The notes beneath the pieces were generated by a model. The model saw only the letters and a program-made list of their open reading frames with translations. It was not told the DNA's origin and made no database searches. DNA of 64,000 nt, taken from the NCBI GenBank assembly GCA_900314845.1, contig OMWV01000004.1:1-64000 (forward strand), written 5' to 3'. Both the position numbers and the translations under genes were made by a program. Below, piece by piece: positions 31,537-41,034 of this stretch (position 1 is its first letter; each line of letters starts with the position of its first letter). This stretch comes from an uncultured Eubacteriales bacterium. GTDB taxonomy: Bacteria; Bacillota; Clostridia; Lachnospirales; Lachnospiraceae.

Positions 31537-32661
31537 ATGGGGAAGAAGAACGATAACGAGAAAACGTATATACCTTGGGATCAGACGAGGAATTTTATGA
31601 TTGACGCCTTTGCGGGCTATGGCGTGCCCAGGGAGGATGCGGCCATCTGTGCCGACGTTCTGCTTGAGGCTGAGCGAAGAGGAATAGAAAGCCATGGCTG
31701 CAACCGCTTTAAGCCAATCTATATAGACAGGATCCTGAACGGGACGCTTCTGCCGGTGACAAAGCTTGAGGTGCTCAAGGAGACGCCGACTACTCTTGTC
31801 ATGGACGCGCACGACGGCATGGGCATGGTCGCCAGCTATCATATGATGAAGAAGCTGATAGAGAAGGCGAAGAAGTACGGCATGGCGGGAGGAGCCATCA
31901 GGAATTCTACCCACTACGGCATAGCAGGCTACTGGACGGGTATGGCCTCCGACGAGGGAATGATCGGTCTTACCGGAACGAATGCCAGGCCGTCCATAGC
32001 GCCTACATTCGGCGTTGAGAATATGATGGGAACGAATCCGCTTACGATTTCGCTGCCGACGGATGAAGAGTTTCCCTTCTGTATAGACTGTGCCACATCC
32101 ATCGTTCAGAGGGGCAAGATAGAGGTCTATGCAAGAGAGGGAAAGCCTACTCCTGCGGGAACGGTCATATCGCAGGATGGGGAGGCGCTGACGGACAGCG
32201 CTGAGATCTTGAAGGATCTTGTGGCAGGGAAGGCTGCCCTTGCCCCTCTGGGAGGCATAGGGGAAGAACTTGCCGGCTATAAGGGCTACAGCTATGCGGC
32301 TGTCGTGGAGATCCTCTCGGCTGCCCTTTCCGGAGGGAGTTTTATGAAGGCGCTCACGGGCGTGGATGAGAACGGGAATCCCAGGATGTATCATCTGGGC
32401 CATTACTTCTTTGTGGTCGACCCGGATGCCTTTATGGGGCGGGATGTCTTCCGGAAGACGGCAGGCGATATCTGCCGCCAGCTGCGTGCTTCCAAGAAGG
32501 CGCCGGGCTGCAGCAGGATCTACACGGCAGGGGAGAAGGAGTATCTTGCCTGGCTTGACAGAAAGGACAAGGGGATTCCTGTGGGCAGGAGCGTGCAGAA
32601 AGATCTTATCAGCGTGAGAGATGCCCTGGGCCTTGACTACCATTTTGCATTTGAAGATTAA
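31537..32661 (+). CDS. Malate/L-lactate dehydrogenase of the LDH2/YlbC family
   Basis: A 374-residue NAD(P)-dependent oxidoreductase of the LDH2 family, unrelated in fold to classical LDH. Family blocks are RGIESHGCNRF near 48-58, the catalytic-histidine segment RNSTHYGIAGYW near 126-137, and GTNPLTISLPT near 168-178. Members act on malate, sulfolactate, ureidoglycolate, 2,3-diketogulonate or cyclic imino acids, so the substrate is open. It precedes the UDP-galactopyranose mutase gene by 24 nt but has no clear functional link with it. Confidence 0.85.
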   Translation: MGKKNDNEKTYIPWDQTRNFMIDAFAGYGVPREDAAICADVLLEAERRGIESHGCNRFKPIYIDRILNGTLLPVTKLEVLKETPTTLVMDAHDGMGMVASYHMMKKLIEKAKKYGMAGGAIRNSTHYGIAGYWTGMASDEGMIGLTGTNARPSIAPTFGVENMMGTNPLTISLPTDEEFPFCIDCATSIVQRGKIEVYAREGKPTPAGTVISQDGEALTDSAEILKDLVAGKAALAPLGGIGEELAGYKGYSYAAVVEILSAALSGGSFMKALTGVDENGNPRMYHLGHYFFVVDPDAFMGRDVFRKTAGDICRQLRASKKAPGCSRIYTAGEKEYLAWLDRKDKGIPVGRSVQKDLISVRDALGLDYHFAFED

Positions 32662-32685
32662 TGTTTTTGGATAAGGAGTTTTCTT

Positions 32686-33852
32686 ATGTATGATTATCTG
32701 GTGATAGGAAGCGGACTTTACGGGGCTGTATTTGCCCATGAGGCGGCAGAAAAGGGCAAGTCTGTGCTTGTTGTCGACAAGCGGCCCAATATAGGCGGGA
32801 ATGTCTACACGGAAGATATTGCCGGCATCCATGTACACAAGTACGGCGCCCATATTTTCCATACAAACGATAAGAAGGTGTGGGAGTATGTCAACAGGTT
32901 CGCGGATTTTAACAGATTTACGAATTCTCCGGTAGCCAACTACCGCGGTGAGCTCTACTCCCTGCCCTTTAATATGTACACATTTAATAAGATGTGGGGC
33001 GTTGTGACTCCCCAGCAGGCTCAGGAAAAGATCAGGCAGCAGAAGGAAGCTGCCGGGATCAAAGAACCCCGCAACCTGGAGGAGCAGGCGATAAGCCTTG
33101 TCGGCACGGATATCTACGAGAAGCTTGTCAAGGGCTATACACAGAAGCAGTGGGGCAGGCCCTGCAGAGAGCTTCCCGCCTTTATCATAAAGAGGCTCCC
33201 TGTCCGCTTCACATTTGACAACAATTATTTCAATGCTCTCTATCAGGGCATTCCCATAGGCGGTTATACCAGGATGATCGCGGCTATGCTGGGCTGCACA
33301 GAGGAAGGAAAGCCCGCGGCTGATGCCCCGGCCGGTCAGAAGGGAAGGATAGATATCCGTCTGGGGGTCGATTATTTTGACCACAAGGAGGAACTGGACG
33401 CTCTTTCCGGCAGGATCGTCTACACAGGCCCCATAGACGCCTGGTTCGGCTATAAGCTGGGCACGCTGGAGTACCGGTCTGTCCGCTTTGAGACTGAGCT
33501 TTTGGATATGCCCAATTTCCAGGGAAACGCGGCGGTCAATTACACGGACAGCGAGACGCCCTGGACCCGCATCATAGAGCACAAGTGGTTTGAATTCGGC
33601 AAGGATGAACAGGGCAATGAGCTGCCTCAGACTGTGATAAGCCGGGAGTACTCTTCTGAGTGGAAGCCCGGGGATGAGCCCTATTATCCGGTAAATGATG
33701 AGAAGAACGGAAAACTTTACGCCCAGTACAAGGAGCTGGCGGATGGTCAGAAGAATGTGATATTCGGCGGCAGGCTGGGCGAGTATAAGTACTACGATAT
33801 GGATCAGGTCATAGCCGCTGCCCTTGACCTGTGCGAGAAGGAACTGGCCTGA
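32686..33852 (+). CDS. glf: UDP-galactopyranose mutase
   Basis: The flavoenzyme converts UDP-galactopyranose into UDP-galactofuranose, the donor for galactofuranose-containing surface glycans. The 388-residue protein has the FAD motif VIGSGLYGAVFAHEA at 5-19 and VVDKRPNIGGNVY near 28-40, then HKYGAHIFHTND near 50-61, with the family active-site arginine and tyrosines further on. It heads a tight plus-strand group of polysaccharide genes and suggests that their product contains galactofuranose. Confidence 0.93.
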   Translation: MYDYLVIGSGLYGAVFAHEAAEKGKSVLVVDKRPNIGGNVYTEDIAGIHVHKYGAHIFHTNDKKVWEYVNRFADFNRFTNSPVANYRGELYSLPFNMYTFNKMWGVVTPQQAQEKIRQQKEAAGIKEPRNLEEQAISLVGTDIYEKLVKGYTQKQWGRPCRELPAFIIKRLPVRFTFDNNYFNALYQGIPIGGYTRMIAAMLGCTEEGKPAADAPAGQKGRIDIRLGVDYFDHKEELDALSGRIVYTGPIDAWFGYKLGTLEYRSVRFETELLDMPNFQGNAAVNYTDSETPWTRIIEHKWFEFGKDEQGNELPQTVISREYSSEWKPGDEPYYPVNDEKNGKLYAQYKELADGQKNVIFGGRLGEYKYYDMDQVIAAALDLCEKELA

Positions 33853-33861
33853 AGGAGGATC

Positions 33862-35178
33862 ATGAGCAAGAGGAAGGAAACATATGAGACCGGGGCCCCG
33901 GCAGGAAGATATCTGTGGCCCCTTATCCTGGTTCTCTTTTTTGCGGGGATCTTCCTGCTGCCGGTTCAGCTGAGGTACGTGCTTTTCTACAGCAGGGCAG
34001 GCTATTATGCATGGATGAATCTTATCATGACAGGGGCCCTGCTGATCCTGTTCGCCTTAAAGCGCAGATATACGCTGATAGAGATCATATTGACTGTCGT
34101 ATGGCTGCTGCTTCTGATCCCTATGTTCCTGTCCAATATAGAAGGCGGGGTCGAGTCGTCCAAGATGGCGGCCACGGTCGTCAACACCTGGCTTCCCCTT
34201 TTCCTCCTTTTTCACAGGATGGGCACAGATTACAGGAAGAAGGTCATACAGGCCTTTCTGATCATTTTTGACCTGATCGTCATTGCCTTTTTGCTGCTGG
34301 CGGTCCATGAGAAGATGACACAGGGCGGATGGCTTGCGGATTTTGACCGGTGGTTGGGGCAGAAGGGATATGACAGCATAAGGGATATGAAACTTTATGT
34401 CACTTTTATGCATGCCTCACCCTTCAGATTCTGCTCCTTATGGGGCCATGCTCTGACAAACTGCGCCTTTTTTAACGGCTTTTTCATCCTGAACGATATC
34501 TATTTCAGGAGCCTGGGAAAACGTTATCCCAAGCTGTTATTTTTCCTTATCGCGCTTGCGGGCGTTCTGCTCTGCGTGGGCAAGACGGCCATTGTGACTC
34601 TTCTTGTCTACCTTGTCATTTCCAACTGGAGACACAAGAAGTGGTTTATCGTCTACGCCGCCGCGGTGCTTGTCATGTACCTGTCGGGATTTTTTGAGTC
34701 TATCATAAACCGTTTCACGACGGGAAGTCTTACAAGCGGCAGGGTAGACGCGATTATCGCATATTTTGGGGGCAATGTTTATCCCCTGAAGACCTGGACC
34801 GGCTACGGGGCAGGTACGGCTTATCTGAAAGGGATGGCGCCCCTTCGGCCGGCCTTTGAATTCCCGCCCCTTATGTATGCCCTCAATTATGGGATCGTAT
34901 TTTCCGGGATCATACTTGGCACGATCGTTTTTTATGTTTCATGGCAGATGTTAAGCCGCAGGCAGATCGCTTCCTGGATGGGCGCGGGTCTTTTCTTTCT
35001 GCAGATGAACACCTATAACGGCATAGCCCTGTGCAGTCAGGATATGTTCTGGTATACCATGTTTTTCCTCATGATGGCCATAAACTGCGTGGGCATGACG
35101 GATTATCTGCCAAAGAAGGAGCCGGCCCCGGTTCAGGGCTTTAAGGGAATGCTTATTCATATTATCTGTTGTGAATAA
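33862..35178 (+). CDS. Wzy/O-antigen-ligase-like polysaccharide membrane protein, copy 1
   Basis: A 438-residue protein with about eleven membrane helices and a larger outside loop near 250-320, the general plan of Wzy polymerases and O-antigen ligases. No short motif is diagnostic, so the call rests on topology and on its place between glf and other glycan genes. It shares length, N-terminal pattern (basic tail, WPL start of helix 1) and loop placement with the next gene, so the two are probably a tandem duplication. AAGGAGGA precedes the ATG. Confidence 0.65.
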   Translation: MSKRKETYETGAPAGRYLWPLILVLFFAGIFLLPVQLRYVLFYSRAGYYAWMNLIMTGALLILFALKRRYTLIEIILTVVWLLLLIPMFLSNIEGGVESSKMAATVVNTWLPLFLLFHRMGTDYRKKVIQAFLIIFDLIVIAFLLLAVHEKMTQGGWLADFDRWLGQKGYDSIRDMKLYVTFMHASPFRFCSLWGHALTNCAFFNGFFILNDIYFRSLGKRYPKLLFFLIALAGVLLCVGKTAIVTLLVYLVISNWRHKKWFIVYAAAVLVMYLSGFFESIINRFTTGSLTSGRVDAIIAYFGGNVYPLKTWTGYGAGTAYLKGMAPLRPAFEFPPLMYALNYGIVFSGIILGTIVFYVSWQMLSRRQIASWMGAGLFFLQMNTYNGIALCSQDMFWYTMFFLMMAINCVGMTDYLPKKEPAPVQGFKGMLIHIICCE

Positions 35179-35201
35179 TTTTAATAGAGGGAGGATGCTG
35201 G

Positions 35202-36497
35202 ATGTTAAGTGACAAGGTCAGTGAAAGGAGAAGGGCCTCTGTATGGCCCCTCGCTTTGCTATTGCTTTTTCTGGGGATCGCGCTGACGCCGATCGGACCC
35301 CGCAGGGCCATTATTATGAAGCTGTTCGACCCGGGATCTTTGGGCTGGGTGAATTACCCGGCTGTTGTGGCGGCGGTTTTGATGATCGTCTGGGGATTTA
35401 TCCACAGAAAAGAATATGACAGGTTTGACATATTTCTCATGTACCTGGGTCTTGTCCTGTTGATCCCCATTACAGTCTCAGATGGAGATGTCTATTTCCG
35501 GAAATACTGCGCGGCCCTTCTGAATGTTGCCCTGCCTTTCTTTGTGATATTTCAGACCATGGACAGGGACAGAAGAAGGATCTGGCTGGGAAGGAATGTG
35601 AAGGTTCTCTATGTCCTGTCCTTTATCCTGCTTATCTTTGGGGTCATAGAGATGATAAGCGGCGGAGCCCTGGTCAGGATCGTGAACAGCCTGTTCAACG
35701 CCCACGGCATGAAGATCGGCCAGTATGATTCCTTCATAGAGGCTCTTGACGGGGGGAAGAGAAGATTTTACTCCTTCTGGGGTGGAGCTATGTTTAATTC
35801 CCTGATATTTATGGGGATATTTATCATAAATGATATCTATTACAGGAGTATTGGCAGGACATACAGGAAGATGCTGCTTGCCATCGTTACGGCGGCAGGG
35901 ATCGTCCTCTGCCTGGACCAGGCAGCCATGATCCTTTTTGGGATCTATCTCCTTCTGTCCTGTTTTGCCCAGATGAAGGCAGGAAAAGAGGCAGAAGAGA
36001 ACGGACTCAGCCTTATCGTATGCCTGGCTGTCGGCGGCCTTCTGATCATTGGCGGGGGTCTGATGCAGATCTTTGGGATCCTGGACTATCCCCCTGTATC
36101 AAGGGACATGCTTAACGAGCTTCGGGATTACAGGGCAAATTCCGTCGACTCCCTTCTGCTCTATAAGGGATATGGGACGGCGACGATCTACAATTCAAAT
36201 TTTGCGGATTACGGGGATGCCTTTGGTCTGGCGGCCCTTATGATGTCGCTCGACTACGGCATCGTATTTGCTCTTGTCTTCACGCTGGCCTATTTTGCCT
36301 TTTTTACCTGGAAGGTGCTGATCCGCAAAAAGCGCTTTGTATGCTGGGCAGGAATTACAGCCTTCTTCATCCAGGTCAACCTTTTCAGCGGCTTTGGAAT
36401 GATAAATTACGATGTCAGCTGGATAACATCTGTCTTTATCATGCTGGCAGTAAACGCTGTCTATGCGCGCTATGATCAAGAGGCTTTCAATGGCTGA
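35202..36497 (+). CDS. Wzy/O-antigen-ligase-like polysaccharide membrane protein, copy 2
   Basis: A 431-residue protein with eleven or so hydrophobic helices and the same arrangement as the preceding gene, including the VWPLALLLLFLGIAL first helix and RRFYSFWGGAMFNSLIF corresponding to RFCSLWGHALTNCAFF in copy 1 (aligned in parts). It probably polymerises or ligates a glycan repeat. Divergence between the copies is large, so they may act on different acceptors. Its stop overlaps the start of the YfhO gene by 8 nt. GGGAGG lies upstream. Confidence 0.65.
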   Translation: MLSDKVSERRRASVWPLALLLLFLGIALTPIGPRRAIIMKLFDPGSLGWVNYPAVVAAVLMIVWGFIHRKEYDRFDIFLMYLGLVLLIPITVSDGDVYFRKYCAALLNVALPFFVIFQTMDRDRRRIWLGRNVKVLYVLSFILLIFGVIEMISGGALVRIVNSLFNAHGMKIGQYDSFIEALDGGKRRFYSFWGGAMFNSLIFMGIFIINDIYYRSIGRTYRKMLLAIVTAAGIVLCLDQAAMILFGIYLLLSCFAQMKAGKEAEENGLSLIVCLAVGGLLIIGGGLMQIFGILDYPPVSRDMLNELRDYRANSVDSLLLYKGYGTATIYNSNFADYGDAFGLAALMMSLDYGIVFALVFTLAYFAFFTWKVLIRKKRFVCWAGITAFFIQVNLFSGFGMINYDVSWITSVFIMLAVNAVYARYDQEAFNG

Positions 36498-39102
36498 TAA
36501 GAGGGATCGCAGACAGGAAAGGGTTGTGAACAGTGTGGCGGTATATTATCTGATATATACCGCTGTTTTTGCTGTATTCGCAGCCCTTGTCTTCTTCCCT
36601 TTCTGGTCTCAGGACAAGAGCTTCGTCTTCCGTACGGACGGTATGGTCCAGCACTATACAGCTCTGCGCTATTACGGCACCTGGCTCAGGAAGATCGCAT
36701 CCGGCCTTGTTCAGACTCACAGGCTGACCATCCCCCTCTGGGATTCTTCCATAGGATACGGGGCTGACGTTCTTACGACTCTGTCCTACTATGTCATCGG
36801 CGACCCGCTGGCCCTTACCTCGGCCTTTGTCCCCGAGAGCTATACGGAGCTTTTATATGACGGTTTGGTCCTGCTGAGATTTTATCTGGCAGGGGCGGCC
36901 TTCTCGGCATACTGCCTGAGCAGGGGCAAGGGCAGGGCAGCTTCCCTGGCAGGGGCTGTGACCTATACATTCTGTACCTATGCCGTTTACGCAGGGGTCA
37001 AGCATCCTTTTTTCCTCAACCCCATGATCTATTTTCCCCTGCTGCTGATCGGGGCAGAACGGGTTCTTAAGAAGAAAAAGCCGGGGCTTTTTGTCTTCAT
37101 GGTCTTTATCTCGGCCCTCAGCAATTTTTATTTCTTCTACATGATCGTCCTGGGGACCATCATCTACCTGATATTCCGCTATTTCAGCCTGGATGGGAAA
37201 AGAACTTTGCGAGGCTTTCTGTCCATGATCCTGCATTTCCTGCTGTACGGAGTCATAGGGACTCTGATGAGCATGGCCCTCTTTCTGCCGACGGTGCTCC
37301 TTTTTAAAGGAACTCTGCGCTCGGAGGCGGTAAGTCCCCTCATGCTCCTTTACCCGGCATCCTATTACAAGGGATTTCTCATTGGATTTCTGTCTGTGCA
37401 GACAGGGACTGACATGTACTGGACCCTTTTGGGCTACACATGGCCTGTCGTGCCCGCCCTGATCACTCTCTTTGTCAGAAACAGGAAAAAGGATATGAGG
37501 CAGAGGGAGGGAAGAGTTCTGGGCGCGGCATTTATCACGCTGACCATCATGCTGATGCTGCCGGTCTTTGGCAGGATATTCAATGGCTTTGCCTATGTCA
37601 GCAACCGGTGGGTATGGATCTACTCTGCTCTGATCGCCTTCATACTGGCGGATAGCTGGGATCATATGGCTGAATTTCTGCGCAGGAGGAATGTTTATTC
37701 CGGCGCCTTTGTGCTGGGCATCTTTATCCTCATGGGGACCCAGCTTGGCCTCAACAGCTTCTTCCAGTATGACAGCCATTTCGGGGACAGGATCAGCCTC
37801 TATCTGGAAAATGGAACAGCCACCGAAAGAATGGATAAGGAGCAGCTGCCCATCCTGAGCGATCTGGCAGCCGAGAGCGGAGCGGAAAATTTCTGGCGCT
37901 ATGAAAAGAGCACATATGAGGTGGAAAATGAGACTCTGCTCAGCGGTCAGAGAGGGCTTCAGTATTATTGGAGCCTGGCGGCAGCTTCTCCCTCTGTTTT
38001 TCAGCTTGATCTGCAGCTCAATCCCATGTGCACCTATAATTACATGGGCCTGGGCGGCAGGACATTTTTGGATGAGCTGGCGGGAGTCCGCTATTACTGC
38101 GCAGCCCCCGGGGGCAGCGCTCCTTTCGGTTATAAAAAGCTGATGGATGCGTCTGAGAAGACCGGCGGCTACCGGATCTACGAAAATAAGTATGCCCTGC
38201 CCATGGGCTATACCTATAGCGGCTATGTATCTCAGTCCAGGTGGAAAGCCCTGGATCCCTTAAAGAGAGCTCAGACTATGATGCAGGCGGCTGTCATTTC
38301 CGACGAGGACGCGAAGAGCTTTAAGGATCAAAAGGCTCAGCTTAAGGAGACGGAGCCAAAGGCGGACAGCATAGAGGTTCCCTGCAGCGTGAGCTCGGAT
38401 AAAGGCGGGAAAAAGAAGGGTGCCAATACCTATCAGTGCAGGGAGAACCGCTATGCCATCCGGGTGGATTTTCAGGGGAAGGAAAAGTGCGAGACATACC
38501 TGCTCATAAAGGGTCTCAAGGCTGAAACAAAGGAGGAAGCCCCTATCATCCGGATAAAGGTCAGGGGGAAAAAGACAGTAAAGACTTATCTTGTTCAGGC
38601 CCAGAGCCGCAGCTATTACGGGCAGGATGACATTCTGGTGAATCTTGGCTATTATGAGAAGGCTCAGGATAGGGCCCGGATAAGATTTAACGCCGCCGGC
38701 AGCTACTCATTTGACAAGATCCAGGTATTGTGCCAGCCGGTAAATTCCTATGAGGGCTATGTAAAAGCTCTTAGCAATGATACAATGGACGCAAAAGAAG
38801 GAGTAAATGAGATATCAGGCTCTATCCATCTTGACAGAGGCAGGCTGCTTTGCCTGGCTATTCCTTATGTTGACGGCTGGAAGGCTCAGGTTGACGGCAA
38901 GCCTGCCCGGCTGATACAGACAAATGATATGTTCACGTCCCTCTATCTGCCGTCGGGAGACCACGAGGTGAAGCTGACGTATTTCACTCCCGGACTTAAG
39001 GCGGGGATCATAGTCTCTGCCGGCGGATGGGCGGCTTTTCTTGCCCTTCTTGTCCTGGCTTATCAGAAAAGGCACAGGACTAAGGATTTGGAGGTAATTT
39101 GA
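36490..39102 (+). CDS. YfhO-family membrane protein
   Basis: A large (870-residue) polytopic protein: about a dozen membrane helices to residue ~430, a long extracellular beta-rich region (about 440-830) and one last helix near 840-860. FVFRTDGMVQHYTALRYYGTW early on is the YfhO signature block, with the aspartate typical of GT-C glycosyltransferases. In Bacillus and Listeria, YfhO proteins add sugars to lipoteichoic acid or wall polymers outside the cell. The start at 36490 has AAGAGG 6 nt upstream; the earlier in-frame codons overlap the previous gene more deeply. Confidence 0.85.
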   Translation: MADKRDRRQERVVNSVAVYYLIYTAVFAVFAALVFFPFWSQDKSFVFRTDGMVQHYTALRYYGTWLRKIASGLVQTHRLTIPLWDSSIGYGADVLTTLSYYVIGDPLALTSAFVPESYTELLYDGLVLLRFYLAGAAFSAYCLSRGKGRAASLAGAVTYTFCTYAVYAGVKHPFFLNPMIYFPLLLIGAERVLKKKKPGLFVFMVFISALSNFYFFYMIVLGTIIYLIFRYFSLDGKRTLRGFLSMILHFLLYGVIGTLMSMALFLPTVLLFKGTLRSEAVSPLMLLYPASYYKGFLIGFLSVQTGTDMYWTLLGYTWPVVPALITLFVRNRKKDMRQREGRVLGAAFITLTIMLMLPVFGRIFNGFAYVSNRWVWIYSALIAFILADSWDHMAEFLRRRNVYSGAFVLGIFILMGTQLGLNSFFQYDSHFGDRISLYLENGTATERMDKEQLPILSDLAAESGAENFWRYEKSTYEVENETLLSGQRGLQYYWSLAAASPSVFQLDLQLNPMCTYNYMGLGGRTFLDELAGVRYYCAAPGGSAPFGYKKLMDASEKTGGYRIYENKYALPMGYTYSGYVSQSRWKALDPLKRAQTMMQAAVISDEDAKSFKDQKAQLKETEPKADSIEVPCSVSSDKGGKKKGANTYQCRENRYAIRVDFQGKEKCETYLLIKGLKAETKEEAPIIRIKVRGKKTVKTYLVQAQSRSYYGQDDILVNLGYYEKAQDRARIRFNAAGSYSFDKIQVLCQPVNSYEGYVKALSNDTMDAKEGVNEISGSIHLDRGRLLCLAIPYVDGWKAQVDGKPARLIQTNDMFTSLYLPSGDHEVKLTYFTPGLKAGIIVSAGGWAAFLALLVLAYQKRHRTKDLEVI

Positions 39103-39103
39103 A

Positions 39104-40345
39104 ATGGAAGATGGCATAAAGGTTTCGGTCGTTATTCCGGTCTACAACTGTGCTCCCTATCTGAGACAGTGCCTGGACAGTGTAGTCGGACAGACCCTGA
39201 AGGAGATAGAGATCATCTGCGTGGATGACGGGTCTACAGACCAGTCGCCCCAGATCCTGCAGGAATACGCAGACAAGGATAACAGAGTCCGGGTCCTTAC
39301 CCAGAAGAATCTGTACGCGGGCGCTGCCAGGAATAACGGCCTGGAGCACGCGGGGGGAGAGTATATCATATTCTGGGATTCCGATGACTATTTTGATCTT
39401 GACGCCTTAAAGCTCATGTATGACCGGGCAATCTCTCTGGACGCGGACCTTTGCGTGTGCAATGCCCAGAACTTCGATTCCCAGACCGGAAATTTCCTGG
39501 CCCATTCCTATGTGAGAAAACCCTATCCCCAGACGGATGTATTTAACATAAATGACTGCAAGGACAGGATCTACACATTTACGTCCACGGTTACATGGAA
39601 TAAGCTGGTGCGCCGCAGCTTTATGATGGAGCAGCAGATCCGTTTTCAGCAGCAGCAGCATATCAACGATGTGCTGGCTTCCCTTTTGATCCTTTCCCTG
39701 GCAAAAAGGATCTGCATCTGCGATAAGAGGCTGATCTATTACCGGATGAACAGGAAGGGAAGTCTCATGGAATCCTACGGCGAGAAGCTGGATTCCGTTA
39801 TGTCTGCCTATGAGGAGACAGGCCGGGAGCTGAAAAAAAGAGGGCTTCTGGAGGATCCTCAGATCCTGCAGAGCCTCGTGGATAAGGCGGTCGGCGTTTA
39901 TTTCTTTACCATGCCCTATGTAGACAGCTATGACCAGTATCTGGCCTATTTTGATCGCATGACCCGCCAGGACAGCTTCCTTATCCTGGGCAGGGACAAT
40001 ATAAACGGCAATAAGAATATGCAGCGCTATCTTGATATGAAGAAGATGAGCCCGGGTGATTTCCTTTTCAGCGAATACAGACGCCTGACCGGGCAAAATG
40101 AGGAAAAGCAGCAGAAGATCGGTGCCCTCAAGAGGGAAGCCTCAGCGGAGAAGAAGGCTGCCGCGGCGAATCTTAAGGCTGCGAACAAGGAGACAAAAGC
40201 GGCAAGAGAAGACCTGCAGAAGACGAAAAATGAGTGCGAACAGCTCCGCGGGCAGCTGTCCCAGAAGGATAAGCTGCTCAGCCTGAGGTCTGTGAGGGCG
40301 GCTCTTTCTGTCAGCAGATTCCTTGGCAGAGCCCGCCAAAAGTGA
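39104..40345 (+). CDS. Family 2 glycosyltransferase with C-terminal coiled coil
   Basis: The 413-residue protein starts with a GT2 GT-A domain: VVIPVYNCAPYLRQCLDSV near 7-25 (in parts), VDDGSTD near 44-50, and the metal site WDSDDY near 88-93. The last 90 residues are a charged coiled coil (about 325-395) ending in a basic tail, a build seen in wall-teichoic and capsular transferases that bind membrane or partners. It follows YfhO by 1 nt, so the two are presumably translated together and act in the same glycan pathway. Confidence 0.87.
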   Translation: MEDGIKVSVVIPVYNCAPYLRQCLDSVVGQTLKEIEIICVDDGSTDQSPQILQEYADKDNRVRVLTQKNLYAGAARNNGLEHAGGEYIIFWDSDDYFDLDALKLMYDRAISLDADLCVCNAQNFDSQTGNFLAHSYVRKPYPQTDVFNINDCKDRIYTFTSTVTWNKLVRRSFMMEQQIRFQQQQHINDVLASLLILSLAKRICICDKRLIYYRMNRKGSLMESYGEKLDSVMSAYEETGRELKKRGLLEDPQILQSLVDKAVGVYFFTMPYVDSYDQYLAYFDRMTRQDSFLILGRDNINGNKNMQRYLDMKKMSPGDFLFSEYRRLTGQNEEKQQKIGALKREASAEKKAAAANLKAANKETKAAREDLQKTKNECEQLRGQLSQKDKLLSLRSVRAALSVSRFLGRARQK

Positions 40346-40359
40346 GAAGGAGGCCGGAT

Positions 40360-41022
40360 ATGGATATCAATAAACCTCAGATCCCTTTTTTGGATATGAT
40401 CAGTCAGGAGGAGTGGGAAGACATCGTTTGCGCAGGCCTTACCAGGGTCAGGGAATATAAGAAAAATGACCAGATCCTGCAGATGGGAGAGACGACCCGG
40501 GAGATGGGGATCCTTTTATCGGGAAGCGTAAATATTGAAAATATCGATATCTGGGGGACCCGCACCATCCTGAGCAATATAGAGGCCGGGCATGTCTTCG
40601 CGGAGACCTATGCCATCACCGGCCAGGTCATGATGGTAGGGGCAGCGGCGGCGGCTCCCTGCAGGGTGCTTTTTCTTAATGTAAAAAAAATGCTTTCCCC
40701 TGCCTTTGGCCAGAAGAGCTGGCGGATAAAAGCAGAGAGAAAGCTTCTGATGATCTGCGCCCGGAAGAATCTTGTCTTATCCCGCAGATTTTTCTACACG
40801 ACTTCAAAGAGTATCCGGGGCAGGCTTATGATGTATTTTTCAAATGTGAGCACGGACTGCAAGAGCCGGGAATTCGATATTCCCTTTAACCGCCAGCAGC
40901 TGGCAGAATATCTGAACCTGGACCGGAGCGCCTTGTCAAAAGAGCTGGGCAGGATGCGGGACGAGGGCATGATCGAGTTCCACAAAAATCATTTTATCTT
41001 AAAGGAAAGCATGGAAGTCTGA
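40360..41022 (+). CDS. Crp/Fnr-family transcription regulator
   Basis: The 220-residue protein has an N-terminal cyclic-nucleotide-binding-like beta-barrel (about 15-125, with MGILLSGSVNIENID) and a C-terminal winged helix with FNRQQLAEYLNLDRSALSKELGRMRDEG in parts around 177-205 as recognition helix. The cysteines needed for an FNR-type [4Fe-4S] cluster are not in a tight N-terminal set, so the ligand is unknown. Its gene follows the glycan block closely, with AAGGAGG upstream, and it may control that block. Confidence 0.87.
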   Translation: MDINKPQIPFLDMISQEEWEDIVCAGLTRVREYKKNDQILQMGETTREMGILLSGSVNIENIDIWGTRTILSNIEAGHVFAETYAITGQVMMVGAAAAAPCRVLFLNVKKMLSPAFGQKSWRIKAERKLLMICARKNLVLSRRFFYTTSKSIRGRLMMYFSNVSTDCKSREFDIPFNRQQLAEYLNLDRSALSKELGRMRDEGMIEFHKNHFILKESMEV

Positions 41023-41034
41023 ACTATTCCTGGC

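Noticed and set aside
31435-33582. A 715-codon minus-strand open frame
   Set aside because: It lies antisense to the LDH2-family and UDP-galactopyranose mutase genes, which have clear motifs; it is a shadow of GC-rich third positions.
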